The position numbers were made by a program, and so were the translations under genes. The notes under the pieces are model-generated. The model did not search any database and had not been told where the DNA came from. It saw only the letters and a program-made list of their open reading frames with translations. Shown here piece by piece: positions 16,956 through 25,234 of a stretch of 64,000 nt of DNA; position 1 is the first letter of the stretch, and the number at the start of each line of letters is the position of its first letter. Source of the DNA: Bacteroidota bacterium. GTDB taxonomy: Bacteria > Bacteroidota > Bacteroidia > 2-12-FULL-35-15. The stretch is taken from the NCBI GenBank assembly GCA_947479085.1, contig CANJYB010000009.1, positions 1 to 64,000 of the forward strand, given 5' to 3'.

Positions 16956-18827
16956 TTACTTAATCCGGTAATCTTCATATACCGCTTCCTGGTAAGCTTT
17001 GCTGTACATAGTCAACGTATCAGCCATCGGATTTTTATCCCCGAAAGTATTTACGATTAATTGTTTCACTCCATGCTGGTAACCAATGGCTCCTTCATTG
17101 GTAACAAACGCTGCCCCTCCGAAATTTGGAGAAAAAGCAAATGATTTTGTGGTAGGGTTAAACAGATCCTTGCTCCATACATATTCGCTGGCAGGCGCGT
17201 CAGGATTTACCTGTTTTAATAGCGTTTTAGTAATGTCCAGTTGTGAGCAAACGTTATCTATAATAACTCCCCGAAAACCATAATCAATGACATCACCGAA
17301 AAAAATCAATGGGATATGATGATATTCAGGGTCATATTCACTAAAGTCTTTCTGGCTGCCATGGCTATGGTCCGAAACAATTACAAACAAAGTGTTTTTA
17401 TACCAGAGTTGTTTTTTAGCATTACCAAAAAAATGTTGCAAGGCTTTATCTGCATACACAATGGAGTTTACATAGTCATTTTCCCGTTCAAATAGTTTTA
17501 CTTTTTTACCGGCATAATCGTATGGCATGTGAGTACTAAGTGTAAACCATGCATAAACAAAAGGGGATTTTGCTGCATTAAGTAGTTTCAGGTATTCTCC
17601 TTCCATATCTTCATCCTGTATTCCCAGGTTGCCTCTTGGTAAACTTTTATCAAAATCCGGTTCTTCTTTCACCACATCAAACTGTTGGTTGAAAATATAG
17701 CTTTTAATATTGCCATAGTTTAAATCTCCTCCAAACACAAACCCTGACTGGTATCCCAGCGGTTTCAAATCTTTACTGATGCAAGGTAATTTGGCTGATT
17801 TTGAACTTTGGTTAATAACACTGATTCGGGAAACGGACGGATACCCACTTAATATAGCCGGGATTCCTTGGTCAGAAACATAAGCCGCAGGGTAGGTTTT
17901 GGTAAACCGTATTCCTTCGCGACTCAGGCTATCCATAAAAGGGGCAATGTTATCTCCTCCAAATGACTTTATTTCGTATGAACTCCAGCCTTCAAGGATG
18001 ATAAAAACAATATTGGGTTTCCTGGAAGTTAAAATGGAAACAGTAGTATCCTTCTGCGTTTTGTATAGTGAAGCCACTATTTCATTGGCCTTTTTTATTT
18101 CAAAATCGGTATATGGATTTTCCTTAAAATGGTCTTCATAATCAAAGAAATTATACATCAGATTCCATAACGGGTTCACTGTAGCATCATTCACCGTAGG
18201 CTGAGTACAGAAAAAAGCGTCACTGTCCATTATCGGTATCTCCTGCCAACCACCTCTTAATCCTAAAAAGCAGAAAATGCCTCCACAGATAAAAAACAAA
18301 ATACTTTTCCAGTAAAAAGTCCCGAAGGTTAAAATAGTGGCATCGTTCTTAATCGAAATTTTTCTTTTATAAATTCGTATGAAGAACCAACTCAACAAAG
18401 CAGAAAGGGAAAAAAACAAAAGAGTAAGACTAAGGGAGGTAGTTTTAAAAACTTCTGAAGGGTGCATAAAATGTTGCATGGCCTGCACACTTAGTTTAGC
18501 TTTCCACTCACGGTAAAGGCACATTTCGCCAACTGCAGTAAGTACATAGATAACTATAAAAATACAGGTTAACGTATCTATTGTTTTAACAATTACCTTC
18601 TTTTTCAGAAACGTATAAACAAATACCAAAATGACAGGAAGCATCAAAAAGTAACTGATCATGGATAAATCAAGGCGCAATGATTTGTAAAACGACTGAA
18701 AAATCAGCCCATTGGGTACTTCATGAAGCAATGATGTATTGCCCAGGTAAAAAATAACCCGGAGAACAAAAAAAAGGAAAAACCAAAAGAAGATAAGTTT
18801 TAAAATGTAGCGGATAAGTAGTTTCAC
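16956..18827 (-). CDS. LtaS/MdoB-like membrane sulfatase (phosphoglycerol transferase family)
   Basis: 623 residues. Five N-terminal membrane helices (about 5-215), then a periplasmic sulfatase-fold domain opening with KPNIVFIILEGWSSYE, which contains the metal-binding Glu. The nucleophile position falls in VSDQGIPAILSGYPS, with serine where lipoteichoic acid synthases use threonine; serine is common in the Bacteroidota branch. The late metal motif is FVIVSDHSHG. It would transfer phosphoglycerol- or phosphoethanolamine-type groups to envelope glycans or lipids; the true substrate is unknown. Confidence 0.87.
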   Translation of the reverse strand: MKLLIRYILKLIFFWFFLFFVLRVIFYLGNTSLLHEVPNGLIFQSFYKSLRLDLSMISYFLMLPVILVFVYTFLKKKVIVKTIDTLTCIFIVIYVLTAVGEMCLYREWKAKLSVQAMQHFMHPSEVFKTTSLSLTLLFFSLSALLSWFFIRIYKRKISIKNDATILTFGTFYWKSILFFICGGIFCFLGLRGGWQEIPIMDSDAFFCTQPTVNDATVNPLWNLMYNFFDYEDHFKENPYTDFEIKKANEIVASLYKTQKDTTVSILTSRKPNIVFIILEGWSSYEIKSFGGDNIAPFMDSLSREGIRFTKTYPAAYVSDQGIPAILSGYPSVSRISVINQSSKSAKLPCISKDLKPLGYQSGFVFGGDLNYGNIKSYIFNQQFDVVKEEPDFDKSLPRGNLGIQDEDMEGEYLKLLNAAKSPFVYAWFTLSTHMPYDYAGKKVKLFERENDYVNSIVYADKALQHFFGNAKKQLWYKNTLFVIVSDHSHGSQKDFSEYDPEYHHIPLIFFGDVIDYGFRGVIIDNVCSQLDITKTLLKQVNPDAPASEYVWSKDLFNPTTKSFAFSPNFGGAAFVTNEGAIGYQHGVKQLIVNTFGDKNPMADTLTMYSKAYQEAVYEDYRIK

Positions 18828-18913
18828 TTCCTTGGTTTAAATAATAATTTGGGTGCGAAGTTATAAAACAATAATAAAATGAAGTAATTTCGCATAAAAT
18901 TAGAAAGGCGCAA

Positions 18914-19870
18914 GTGAAGGTTTATAACTGTATTGAAGATTTTGAAAATATAAATAATCCGGTGGTTACCACAGGAACTTTTGATGGGGTACACCTTGGG
19001 CATCAGAAAATTATTGCAAGGTTAAAAGATGTGGCAGCAGACGAAGCGGGCGAAACGGTTCTGCTAACTTTCTATCCCCACCCGCGTATGGTCTTATTTC
19101 CTGATGATAATGAATTAAAATTATTATCCACTCAGGAGGAGAAAATACAATTGCTCGAAAAATTCGGAATTGACCATTTGATTATTCACCCGTTCACAAA
19201 AGAGTTTTCTCGTTTAACCTCATTAGAGTTTGTAAGAAACATCCTTGTGAATCAACTAAAAACCAAAAAGCTGGTCATTGGCTACAATCATCATTTCGGG
19301 CGCAACCGCGAAGGTTCATTCGAACATTTAAAGGAATATGGCCCCATTTATGGTTTTAATGTGGAGGAAATTCCGGCTAAAGATATTGACAGTATTGAAG
19401 TCAGTTCCACCAAAATACGGAATGCTCTGGAGACAGGGGATGTTTCGACAGCAAGGAAATATTTAGGTCACCATTATTCTTTAACCGGTAAGGTAGTTGG
19501 AGGAAAAAAAATAGGAAGGGAAATAGGTTATCCTACTGCCAACATCTCTGTAGAAGAAAAATTCAAATTGATTCCGGCTGATGGAGTATATGCCGTAAAA
19601 GTAAAACATCAGAATTTCACTTACGATGGTATGTTGAATATTGGTAACAACCCTACCGTGGAGGGAAAAGGCAGGTCAATCGAAGTTAATATTTTTGATT
19701 TTGAAAAGGATATTTATGGTGATGATATAACTGTCTATTTTATGGAACGACTGCGAGACGAAGTTAAATTTAATGGGCTTGATGAATTAAAAACGCAACT
19801 GGCCCTGGATAAAATTAACGCTTTGCAAATTTGTAAAACCCAGGTTTTACTTTCATCTTTTACCCTATAA
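18914..19870 (+). CDS. ribF: Bifunctional riboflavin kinase / FAD synthetase
   Basis: 318 residues. FAD synthetase domain at about 1-185: VTTGTFDGVHLGHQKI holds the nucleotidyltransferase HxGH motif, with VIGYNHHFGRNREG and SSTKIRNALETGDV. The flavokinase domain is at about 185-310: GREIGYPTANI and DGVYAVKV, with the catalytic-region DGMLNIGNNPT and a Glu in SIEVNIFDF. It makes FMN and then FAD from riboflavin. The start is GTG 18914 (gtgaaggtttataac), with a TAATTTCG box just upstream. Divergent from the sulfatase gene. Confidence 0.95.
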   Translation: MKVYNCIEDFENINNPVVTTGTFDGVHLGHQKIIARLKDVAADEAGETVLLTFYPHPRMVLFPDDNELKLLSTQEEKIQLLEKFGIDHLIIHPFTKEFSRLTSLEFVRNILVNQLKTKKLVIGYNHHFGRNREGSFEHLKEYGPIYGFNVEEIPAKDIDSIEVSSTKIRNALETGDVSTARKYLGHHYSLTGKVVGGKKIGREIGYPTANISVEEKFKLIPADGVYAVKVKHQNFTYDGMLNIGNNPTVEGKGRSIEVNIFDFEKDIYGDDITVYFMERLRDEVKFNGLDELKTQLALDKINALQICKTQVLLSSFTL

Positions 19871-19889
19871 GTAAAATAAACAGGCTGTT

Positions 19890-20495
19890 ATGAAAATAAA
19901 ATATTCTTTCCTTTTTATCTTTCTTTTAGTTGCCATCATCGGCAGGTCTCAGTCTGTTCTTCTCGATTCGCTTACACTAGACACCGTTGCAGCATTAACC
20001 GACCTGCAGGAAGCATTAAAACATCCCGAATTGGTTATCAAACTCGAACTGAGAAGACAACATCTCAAAAAGTTTCCGCTTGAAATCTTAAAGTTCACCA
20101 ATCTTCAATACCTTGATTTAACTAAAAATAATATTGATGAACTTCCTCACGAAATAGGGGAGCTCAAAAACCTTCAATACCTTTCCCTTTCCAAAAACAA
20201 GTTGCAGGACCTGCCTGTAGAGATAGGCCAACTTACCAACCTGTTTTACCTCAATCTCAATCAGAATGAAATAGGAACTCTTCCCAATACCATTGGCTAC
20301 CTGGTTAATCTCAAAACCATTGATATGTGGAGCAATCTCATTGATAAGTTTCCTGATGAGATGGCTAATTTAAAATACCTCCAGTTTATGGACTTGCGGG
20401 TAATCATGATTCCTGATAAAGAGCAGGCAAGGTTAAAAAAACTTTTACCTGAAACCAAAATTGAATTCTCTCCTTATTGCAAGTGTCAGCAATAA
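19890..20495 (+). CDS. Secreted leucine-rich-repeat protein
   Basis: 201 residues. Signal peptide MKIKYSFLFIFLLVAIIGRSQ. Five to six 23-residue LRR units of the type LxxLxxLxLxxNxLxxLPxEIG (about 60-180), a pattern that folds into a curved solenoid for protein binding. The tail ends in CKCQQ. It is 19 bp after ribF and may be read from the same transcript. The ligand is unknown. Confidence 0.85.
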   Translation: MKIKYSFLFIFLLVAIIGRSQSVLLDSLTLDTVAALTDLQEALKHPELVIKLELRRQHLKKFPLEILKFTNLQYLDLTKNNIDELPHEIGELKNLQYLSLSKNKLQDLPVEIGQLTNLFYLNLNQNEIGTLPNTIGYLVNLKTIDMWSNLIDKFPDEMANLKYLQFMDLRVIMIPDKEQARLKKLLPETKIEFSPYCKCQQ

Positions 20496-20578
20496 CTTCC
20501 AAGGTTTTTTTAGTTTATAAACATGATACTGTTCAGAAAACAGAACACTTAAATAGTGGCATTAAACGATTTATTCAT

Positions 20579-20586
20579 TAGTTTTG
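20579..20586 (+). promoter_or_regulatory. -7 promoter box for the small membrane protein pair
   Basis: TAGTTTTG, exact TAnnTTTG match, 19 nt before the ATG at 20606. Confidence 0.55.
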
Positions 20587-20605
20587 TAACCCAATAACCA
20601 AACCA

Positions 20606-20782
20606 ATGAGAAAAAAAACGCTTGTATTATTATTTGCTGTTTTATGTCTTTTTGCCTCTTTCATTATGTATGTAATCGGTGACAAATCTTTTCACTGGGA
20701 AGAATTCAAGTATCTTTTCTGGATTCCGCTTCCCATTTCAGTTGTATTGCTGATTGCTGCCCAAAGGATAGAAGACAGATAA
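20606..20782 (+). CDS. Small two-helix membrane protein, copy 1
   Basis: 58 residues: MRKKTLVLLFAVLCLFASFI opens with a positive cap and first helix. A polar loop (GDKSFHWEEFKY) follows, then a second helix after FWIPLP, then a charged end. A promoter box precedes it and the next gene starts 2 nt after its stop. It is clearly paralogous to that next gene, sharing MRKK, AVxCLFAS, KYxFWIPxP and a basic C-terminus. It is too short for default gene callers. Function unknown. Confidence 0.7.
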   Translation: MRKKTLVLLFAVLCLFASFIMYVIGDKSFHWEEFKYLFWIPLPISVVLLIAAQRIEDR

Positions 20783-20784
20783 AT

Positions 20785-20958
20785 ATGCGCAAAAAATTTT
20801 TATTGTTAATTGTTGCTGTGGTATGCCTTTTTGCTTCCCTGGCCCTGTTTTATATTGCCGAAAATTACGAAACATGGCAATACTTAAAATATTTTTTCTG
20901 GATTCCTATTCCTGTTGCACTTTTTGCATTGCTCGAATCAAAAAGGTTAGACCCCTAA
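20785..20958 (+). CDS. Small two-helix membrane protein, copy 2
   Basis: 57 residues: MRKKFLLLIVAVVCLFASLA, loop ENYETWQYLKY, FWIPIP, second helix, then ESKRLDP. It is a diverged tandem duplicate of 20606-20782, with all key positions kept while the third codon bases differ, which indicates protein-level selection. The next gene begins 3 nt after its stop, so the three genes form one operon. Confidence 0.7.
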   Translation: MRKKFLLLIVAVVCLFASLALFYIAENYETWQYLKYFFWIPIPVALFALLESKRLDP

Positions 20959-20961
20959 CCA

Positions 20962-21966
20962 ATGAATTTTCATTTAAAATTCCCGGTTCCTGCACTTACT
21001 GAAAAGATAAATTACAACCATTCCTTTTTGTTCATGGGTTCTTGTTTTGCCGAAAACATTGGCAGCACCATGGAAAAATACAAATTCAAATTACAGCTTA
21101 ACCCTAGCGGAATTGTATATAACCCTGCAAGTATTTCCATCGCCTTACAAAGATACCTTGCAGATTGCAGGATGGAGGACACCGAGTTGTTTTATGAAAA
21201 CGAAGTATGGAGTTCATGGGAACATCATAGTTATTTTTCTTCTCCTGATAAATCCATTGCACTTGGATGGATGAACAGCGGTATAAGCCTTGCCCATCGC
21301 GTTATCAAAAGGGCCGATTGGTTGTTCATCACCTTTGGCTCCGCTTATTATTATAAAAGAAAAGATACGGGAATTATCGTGAGCAATTGTCATAAAGTGC
21401 CCCAAAAGGAATTTACCAAACACCTATTAAGCGCAGAGGAAATTGTAAAAGACTATACCACCTTATTTTCTAAGTTAAAAGAGGCCAACCCTGGATTAAA
21501 AATTGTTTTTACGGTAAGTCCTGTTCGCTACATTCGTGATGGCGTAATCGAAAACAACAGGAGCAAGGCTATTCTTATCGAATCGATTCATCAGTTAAAA
21601 GAGAGACACCCCAATGTATTGTATTTCCCTGCTTACGAACTGGTGATGGACGATTTGCGCGATTATCGTTTTTTTAAGGAAGATTTGGTACATCCCACCA
21701 GCCAGGCAATTGATTATGTTTTCGAAAAGTTTATAGAAGCTGCTTTCAGCAAAGAAGCCCGTTTAATTTATGACAGACTTACTTCCATCATCAACGATTA
21801 TAATCACCGCCCGCTTAACAGTAAATCGGATGCATTTAAAAAATTCAGAACCTCTTATAGAAACAGGGCCATGGCCTTAGAAACCGAGTTTCCTTTCCTG
21901 GATTTAAAAGAGTACTATTCTACTACTTTAGAAGAAGACATGGAAGAGAATGAAAATGAGGATTGA
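20962..21966 (+). CDS. GSCFA-domain protein
   Basis: 334 residues. The family-naming motif appears as FMGSCFAENIG (about 26-36). Further motifs are the block around FGSAYYYKRKDTG, a TVSPVRYIRDG segment, and FKEDLVHPTSQAIDYVFEKF with the C-terminal Asp/His pair. The GDSL/SGNH-like arrangement (Ser near the N-terminus, DxxH near the end) suggests an esterase or acyl hydrolase. No signal peptide. Common single-copy gene in Bacteroidota, function undetermined. Confidence 0.9.
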   Translation: MNFHLKFPVPALTEKINYNHSFLFMGSCFAENIGSTMEKYKFKLQLNPSGIVYNPASISIALQRYLADCRMEDTELFYENEVWSSWEHHSYFSSPDKSIALGWMNSGISLAHRVIKRADWLFITFGSAYYYKRKDTGIIVSNCHKVPQKEFTKHLLSAEEIVKDYTTLFSKLKEANPGLKIVFTVSPVRYIRDGVIENNRSKAILIESIHQLKERHPNVLYFPAYELVMDDLRDYRFFKEDLVHPTSQAIDYVFEKFIEAAFSKEARLIYDRLTSIINDYNHRPLNSKSDAFKKFRTSYRNRAMALETEFPFLDLKEYYSTTLEEDMEENENED

Positions 21967-22085
21967 AAATTAGTCTCACGCAAAGACGCAAAGAACGCAA
22001 AGAAAAATGGTTAACTACGATACAAATTTTGCTTTTTAGACCTCACCCCCGGAGTTCCATAGCCTTCAGGTTAAGGAATTAGTTG

Positions 22086-22195
22086 AGCCCTGAAAGGGTG
22101 TAATATCCCAACAAAGGGCAAAGCCCTTTGAATAAAAAGGAATTTCAATTTTGGAAGCCCTGAAAGGGCGTAATATATTACGCCCTTTCAGGGCT
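22086..22195. repeat. GCCCTGAAAGGGC palindromic element, truncated copy
   Basis: An outer half-site AGCCCTGAAAGGGTG (22086-22100) and a perfect 40-bp central palindrome (22156-22195, arms AGCCCTGAAAGGGCGTAATA). The full version at 33249-33425 has a fourth half-site on the right, which is missing here. Distance from outer site to centre is the same in both copies (about 89-90 bp). Confidence 0.75.
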
Positions 22196-22263
22196 GCTTT
22201 TTGTAATTCTATTGTTCTCGACTCATTTCATCCTGCCATCCATATTATGAATAGTGATTTAAG

Positions 22264-22401
22264 AGATTCTTCTCTTCGCTCAGAATGACAAGCGTTTATA
22301 GGGCAGGGGGGAGGAGGGGAAAAACGGCTTTGCCGTTTTTCCCCTCCTCCCAAAAAACAAAATTCCCTGTCATTCTGATTCGCCTTGGCGAAGAAGAATC
22401 T
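22264..22401. repeat. Palindromic intergenic element, family 1 (copy b)
   Basis: Outer arms beginning AGATTCTTCTCTTCG and ending GAATGACA, with their complement at the right end (imperfect). A perfect 20-bp inner stem (22309-22328 with 22332-22351) carries a TTT loop. Same plan as 4252-4381. Confidence 0.75.
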
Positions 22402-22529
22402 AATTTTGAATTAGGGTAGTTTATTAAAATAATTATAAAAATCCTTTGCGTTCTTTGCATCTTTGCGTGAAAAATATCCATCATTTCATCCTGAAAATTA
22501 TCTTTGCATAAAATAAAGACCATCACCTT

Positions 22530-23939
22530 ATGAGCGCTTATTCCAAAATAACTTCATCCATTCTATCCACCTTGCAGCAAATTGCCGGCAACGACTATGT
22601 TTTTTTTGATAAAGAAATTCTTGCTCAGTATGCCCACGATGAAACCGAAGAGTTGGTGTATTTACCCGAAGTGGTAGTAAAACCGGGTACAACAGAAGAA
22701 GTAGCTGCCATTTTAAAACTGGCCAACAAGGAATTAATTTCTGTCACTCCCCGAGGAGCAGGCACAGGGCTTAGTGGCGGAGCATTACCCATTTTTGGAG
22801 GTATTATTCTTTCCATGGAACGTTTTAATAAAATCATTCAGGTGGATGAGCGAAACCTGCAGGCTACTGTGGAACCGGGTGTTATCAACGAGGTGTTTCA
22901 AAATGCGGTGAACGAAAAAGGATTGTTTTACCCTCCCGACCCGGCCAGCAAAGGCAGTTGTTTTTTAGGAGGAAACGTGGCCGAAAGCAGTGGCGGACCT
23001 AAATGCGTAAAGTACGGTACCACCAAGGATTATATTTTAAATCTCGAAGTAGTGCTGCCTACAGGCGAAATAATATACACCGGTGCCAACACCTTAAAAA
23101 ATTCTACCGGCTATAACCTTACCCAGTTGATGGTAGGCAGCGAGGGCACTTTAGGCATTGTTACTAAAATTATTGTCAGGCTGTTGCCTCATCCCAAATA
23201 CAATTTGCTGATGTTAATTCCCTTTCGCAACCTGGACCAAGCCTGCGAAGCAGTCAGCCAGACCTTCCGTGCAGGCTTTACACCAAGCGCTATGGAGCTG
23301 ATGGAACGGGATGCATTGCTATGGGTAAGCAGGTTTGTTCAATCGAACGTGATAAAGATAGAAGACGATATACAGGCCCATTTATTAATAGAAGTAGATG
23401 GAAACGATATGGATGCATTGATGAAGGAAATGGAAGCCATTGGCGAACTGATGAGCAACTACAACATTGCCGATATTTTATTTGCAGATGCCGAAGCACA
23501 GAAACAGGAACTTTGGAAACTGAGAAGAAGAATAAATGAAGCCGTAAAATCCAATGCCATCAGTAAGGAACAGGACACCGTGGTGCCAAGAGCGGAATTA
23601 CCGGCCCTGGTAAAAGGCATTAAGAAAATAGGAGGGAGGTATAATTTCAAATCCGTTTGTTATGGCCATGCCGGAGATGGCAACCTGCATATCCGCATTA
23701 TTAAAGGCGAACTGACGGACGAACAATGGGAGGGAAGCTATATTAAAGAAGCAATAGCAGAAATATTTACGCTTTGCAAACAGCTGGGTGGTACCATTAG
23801 TGGTGAACATGGAATAGGACTGATACAGCAGGAATACATGAACATTGTTTTTTCTGAAAAAGCCCTAAGTATTCAAAGAGAAATTAAAAAAGTATTTGAC
23901 CCCAATAACATTTTGAACCCCGGAAAAATGTTTGGGTAA
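22530..23939 (+). CDS. FAD-linked oxidase (GlcD / D-lactate dehydrogenase type)
   Basis: 469 residues. PCMH-type FAD-binding domain about 35-215 (TPRGAGTGLSGGALPIFGG, DPASKGSCFLGGNVAESSGG, LMVGSEGTLGIVTKI). C-terminal FAD-oxidase domain about 220-469 with CYGHAGDGNLHIRI and GTISGEHGIGLIQQEYM, the conserved His-containing catalytic motifs. It oxidises a 2-hydroxy acid such as glycolate or D-lactate and passes electrons to quinone. No glcE/glcF partners are adjacent. Its last 22 codons are matched by a decayed copy at 24549-24617. Confidence 0.92.
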   Translation: MSAYSKITSSILSTLQQIAGNDYVFFDKEILAQYAHDETEELVYLPEVVVKPGTTEEVAAILKLANKELISVTPRGAGTGLSGGALPIFGGIILSMERFNKIIQVDERNLQATVEPGVINEVFQNAVNEKGLFYPPDPASKGSCFLGGNVAESSGGPKCVKYGTTKDYILNLEVVLPTGEIIYTGANTLKNSTGYNLTQLMVGSEGTLGIVTKIIVRLLPHPKYNLLMLIPFRNLDQACEAVSQTFRAGFTPSAMELMERDALLWVSRFVQSNVIKIEDDIQAHLLIEVDGNDMDALMKEMEAIGELMSNYNIADILFADAEAQKQELWKLRRRINEAVKSNAISKEQDTVVPRAELPALVKGIKKIGGRYNFKSVCYGHAGDGNLHIRIIKGELTDEQWEGSYIKEAIAEIFTLCKQLGGTISGEHGIGLIQQEYMNIVFSEKALSIQREIKKVFDPNNILNPGKMFG

Positions 23940-23998
23940 GGGAAGTAAAATGTTAAGTTACCTCCGCTGACTCGAGTTTCCAACTCGTGCCATTTATT

Positions 23999-24018
23999 TA
24001 AAAGCGTCCCGCTTTTTT
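23999..24018 (+). terminator. Probable terminator after the FAD-linked oxidase gene
   Basis: AAAGCG, TCC loop, CGCTTT, and further T: a short 6-bp stem with a T tract, 60 bp after the stop. Confidence 0.5.
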
Positions 24019-24128
24019 GTTTTAGCCATTGTTGGTGTTTTCACCAACAACCTTCTTTATTAATTTTGTAGTGAATCAAGTTTGTTGGTGAAAAAATACC
24101 CACAAAGGCGGAAACACATAATATGATT

Positions 24129-24172
24129 CGGCCGGAGACCGGTTAAAATGGACGTAGGGGGACCTTACGCCT
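24129..24172. repeat. 44-bp intergenic repeat (inverted copy at 63855)
   Basis: 38 of 44 positions match the reverse complement of 63855-63898. It contains the cores GGCCGGAGACCGG and GACGTAGGGGGACC and occurs in non-coding DNA both times. Confidence 0.65.
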
Positions 24173-24202
24173 CTCAGAAACTTATTATGTTTCTGATTCC
24201 CT

Positions 24203-24319
24203 TTAATTAAAATTATAGTTGGAAACAAATAGCACTGCCGCTGTAGTTACCAATAATAAAATTGTTGCTCTTCTTAGCAGATCATTAAGATCGATTGTTT
24301 GTGTAGATGTTTTTCTCAT
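24203..24319 (-). CDS. Possible 38-residue single-helix membrane peptide
   Basis: ATG at 24319 gives MRKTSTQTIDLNDLLRRATI, then a hydrophobic stretch LLLVTTAAVLFVSNYN, then TAA. A basic N-terminal half followed by one membrane helix is what a real mini-protein or a type I-like toxic peptide looks like. There is no clear -7 box and no homologue in the window. It lies in the gap between the FAD-linked oxidase and the DUF2283 gene, which otherwise holds only repeats and a gene remnant. Confidence 0.4.
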   Translation of the reverse strand: MRKTSTQTIDLNDLLRRATILLLVTTAAVLFVSNYNFN

Positions 24320-24548
24320 TGTTTTTTATTTGTGTTAATTAATTGCTTCAATTTAATCAATTCGTATATTTTTTGTGTTCGATATGGTTATTTATACCAG
24401 ACAAACACCTCCATGGTTTCAAAAATAAACAGATTAATTTTGTGTTTATTTTCAAATTTCTGAAACGGTTTTGAAAACCCTTGTACATGGCTCATTTCCT
24501 AATTAAGCAAAGGGGGCGCTTCTCCCGTTTATGGGTTGACATATCTAC

Positions 24549-24617
24549 CATCAAAAAGAAATAAAAGTGGTAGGTGGCCCTAATAATATTTGGAAACCCA
24601 GAAAAATGTTTGGGTAA
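24549..24617 (+). pseudogene. Decayed copy of the 3' end of the FAD-linked oxidase gene
   Basis: In frame, the 22 codons before TAA read HQKEIKVVGGPNNIWKPRKMFG, against IQREIKKVFDPNNILNPGKMFG at the real C-terminus, and the last 40 bp match at 35 positions. No upstream part survives. It is either a remnant of a second oxidase gene or a duplicated gene end left by an insertion into the 3' end of the oxidase gene. Confidence 0.7.
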
Positions 24618-24650
24618 AAATAAACATGCCCCAGCGGGAAATTATGAATT

Positions 24651-24688
24651 AAAAAAATCCCGCTCCTGAAAATGGGCGGGATTTTTTT
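24651..24688. terminator. Bidirectional terminator
   Basis: AAAAAAATCCCGC (24651-24663) pairs with GCGGGATTTTTTT (24676-24688) around a 12-nt loop. It ends the leftward DUF2283 transcript. Confidence 0.85.
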
Positions 24689-24711
24689 GAAACAACTTTT
24701 TTATTTTGTAG

Positions 24712-24906
24712 TTAAGCTACTTCGTATTCTACCTTATTTATATTTTTCATTTTCTTTGAAGCATTAAGAACTTCAATGCCGACAATAGAACCTTCGTCAT
24801 CATAATCTAAAATGATGCCTGATTTTTCTTCGTCACTTTCGTTAATTTTATTATCGCTGAATTGAATGTAGAGTATGTCTACTTCTTTATTATATTTAAT
24901 CTTCAT
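24712..24906 (-). CDS. DUF2283 domain protein
   Basis: 64 residues: MKIKYNKEVDILYIQFSDNK, acidic middle, then IILDYDDEGSIVGIEVLNAS, the DUF2283 signature. Family members are small soluble proteins, often beside DUF4258 or other toxin-antitoxin-like genes. The upstream neighbour (24924-25088) is a small helical protein 17 bp away, and the two are probably co-transcribed. Function not established. Confidence 0.88.
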   Translation of the reverse strand: MKIKYNKEVDILYIQFSDNKINESDEEKSGIILDYDDEGSIVGIEVLNASKKMKNINKVEYEVA

Positions 24907-24923
24907 CTGTTTTTTAGTAATAA

Positions 24924-25088
24924 TTATACTTTCTTTTGTTTTAATTTAAAGTCGGTCATGACCTGCTTTAAATAATTCAAATATTTTTGTTTATCTTGAA
25001 TAAATTGTTCAGTTAATTCGGTGCGTACTTTGCGCATAAATTCAACGGAATGAAATTCCGGATTTGCCTGATTATTCTTTGTTTCCAT
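24924..25088 (-). CDS. Small helical protein upstream of DUF2283
   Basis: 54 residues with ATG at 25088. The core EFMRKVRTELTEQFIQDKQK resembles short Bacteroidota antitoxin-like proteins of the pattern MRxIRxxLxxE. The C-terminus is rich in Lys. It is likely the first gene of a two-gene unit with DUF2283. I cannot name it, and no partner toxin is identified. Confidence 0.6.
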   Translation of the reverse strand: METKNNQANPEFHSVEFMRKVRTELTEQFIQDKQKYLNYLKQVMTDFKLKQKKV

Positions 25089-25234
25089 AAGTTACTTCTT
25101 TAGGGGTTCTAATATCTATTGTTGAAAAACCGTATTTTAAATTAATTGAATTATATTGTCGGATGCGAAAAAAATTTACTCGCTTTTTACTTTTAGTCCC
25201 GAAACTTCGGGAGTACTTAGATAATCCGAAATTA

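Larger units (their letters stand above)
21976..22470. repeat. 495-bp composite element with 27-bp terminal inverted repeats
   Basis: Terminal repeats at 21976-22002 and 22444-22470 match at 26 of 27 positions when inverted (core CGCAAAGAACGCAAAG). The interior has no gene but contains a truncated GCCCTGAAAGGGC element (22086-22195) and a family 1 palindromic element (22264-22401). This fills the 560-bp gap between GSCFA and the glcD-like gene. Confidence 0.7.

Noticed and set aside
16956-18827. Serine at the nucleophile position of the LtaS-like sulfatase as an anomaly
   Set aside because: Serine at this position is, to my knowledge, common among Bacteroidota members, so it is not unusual.
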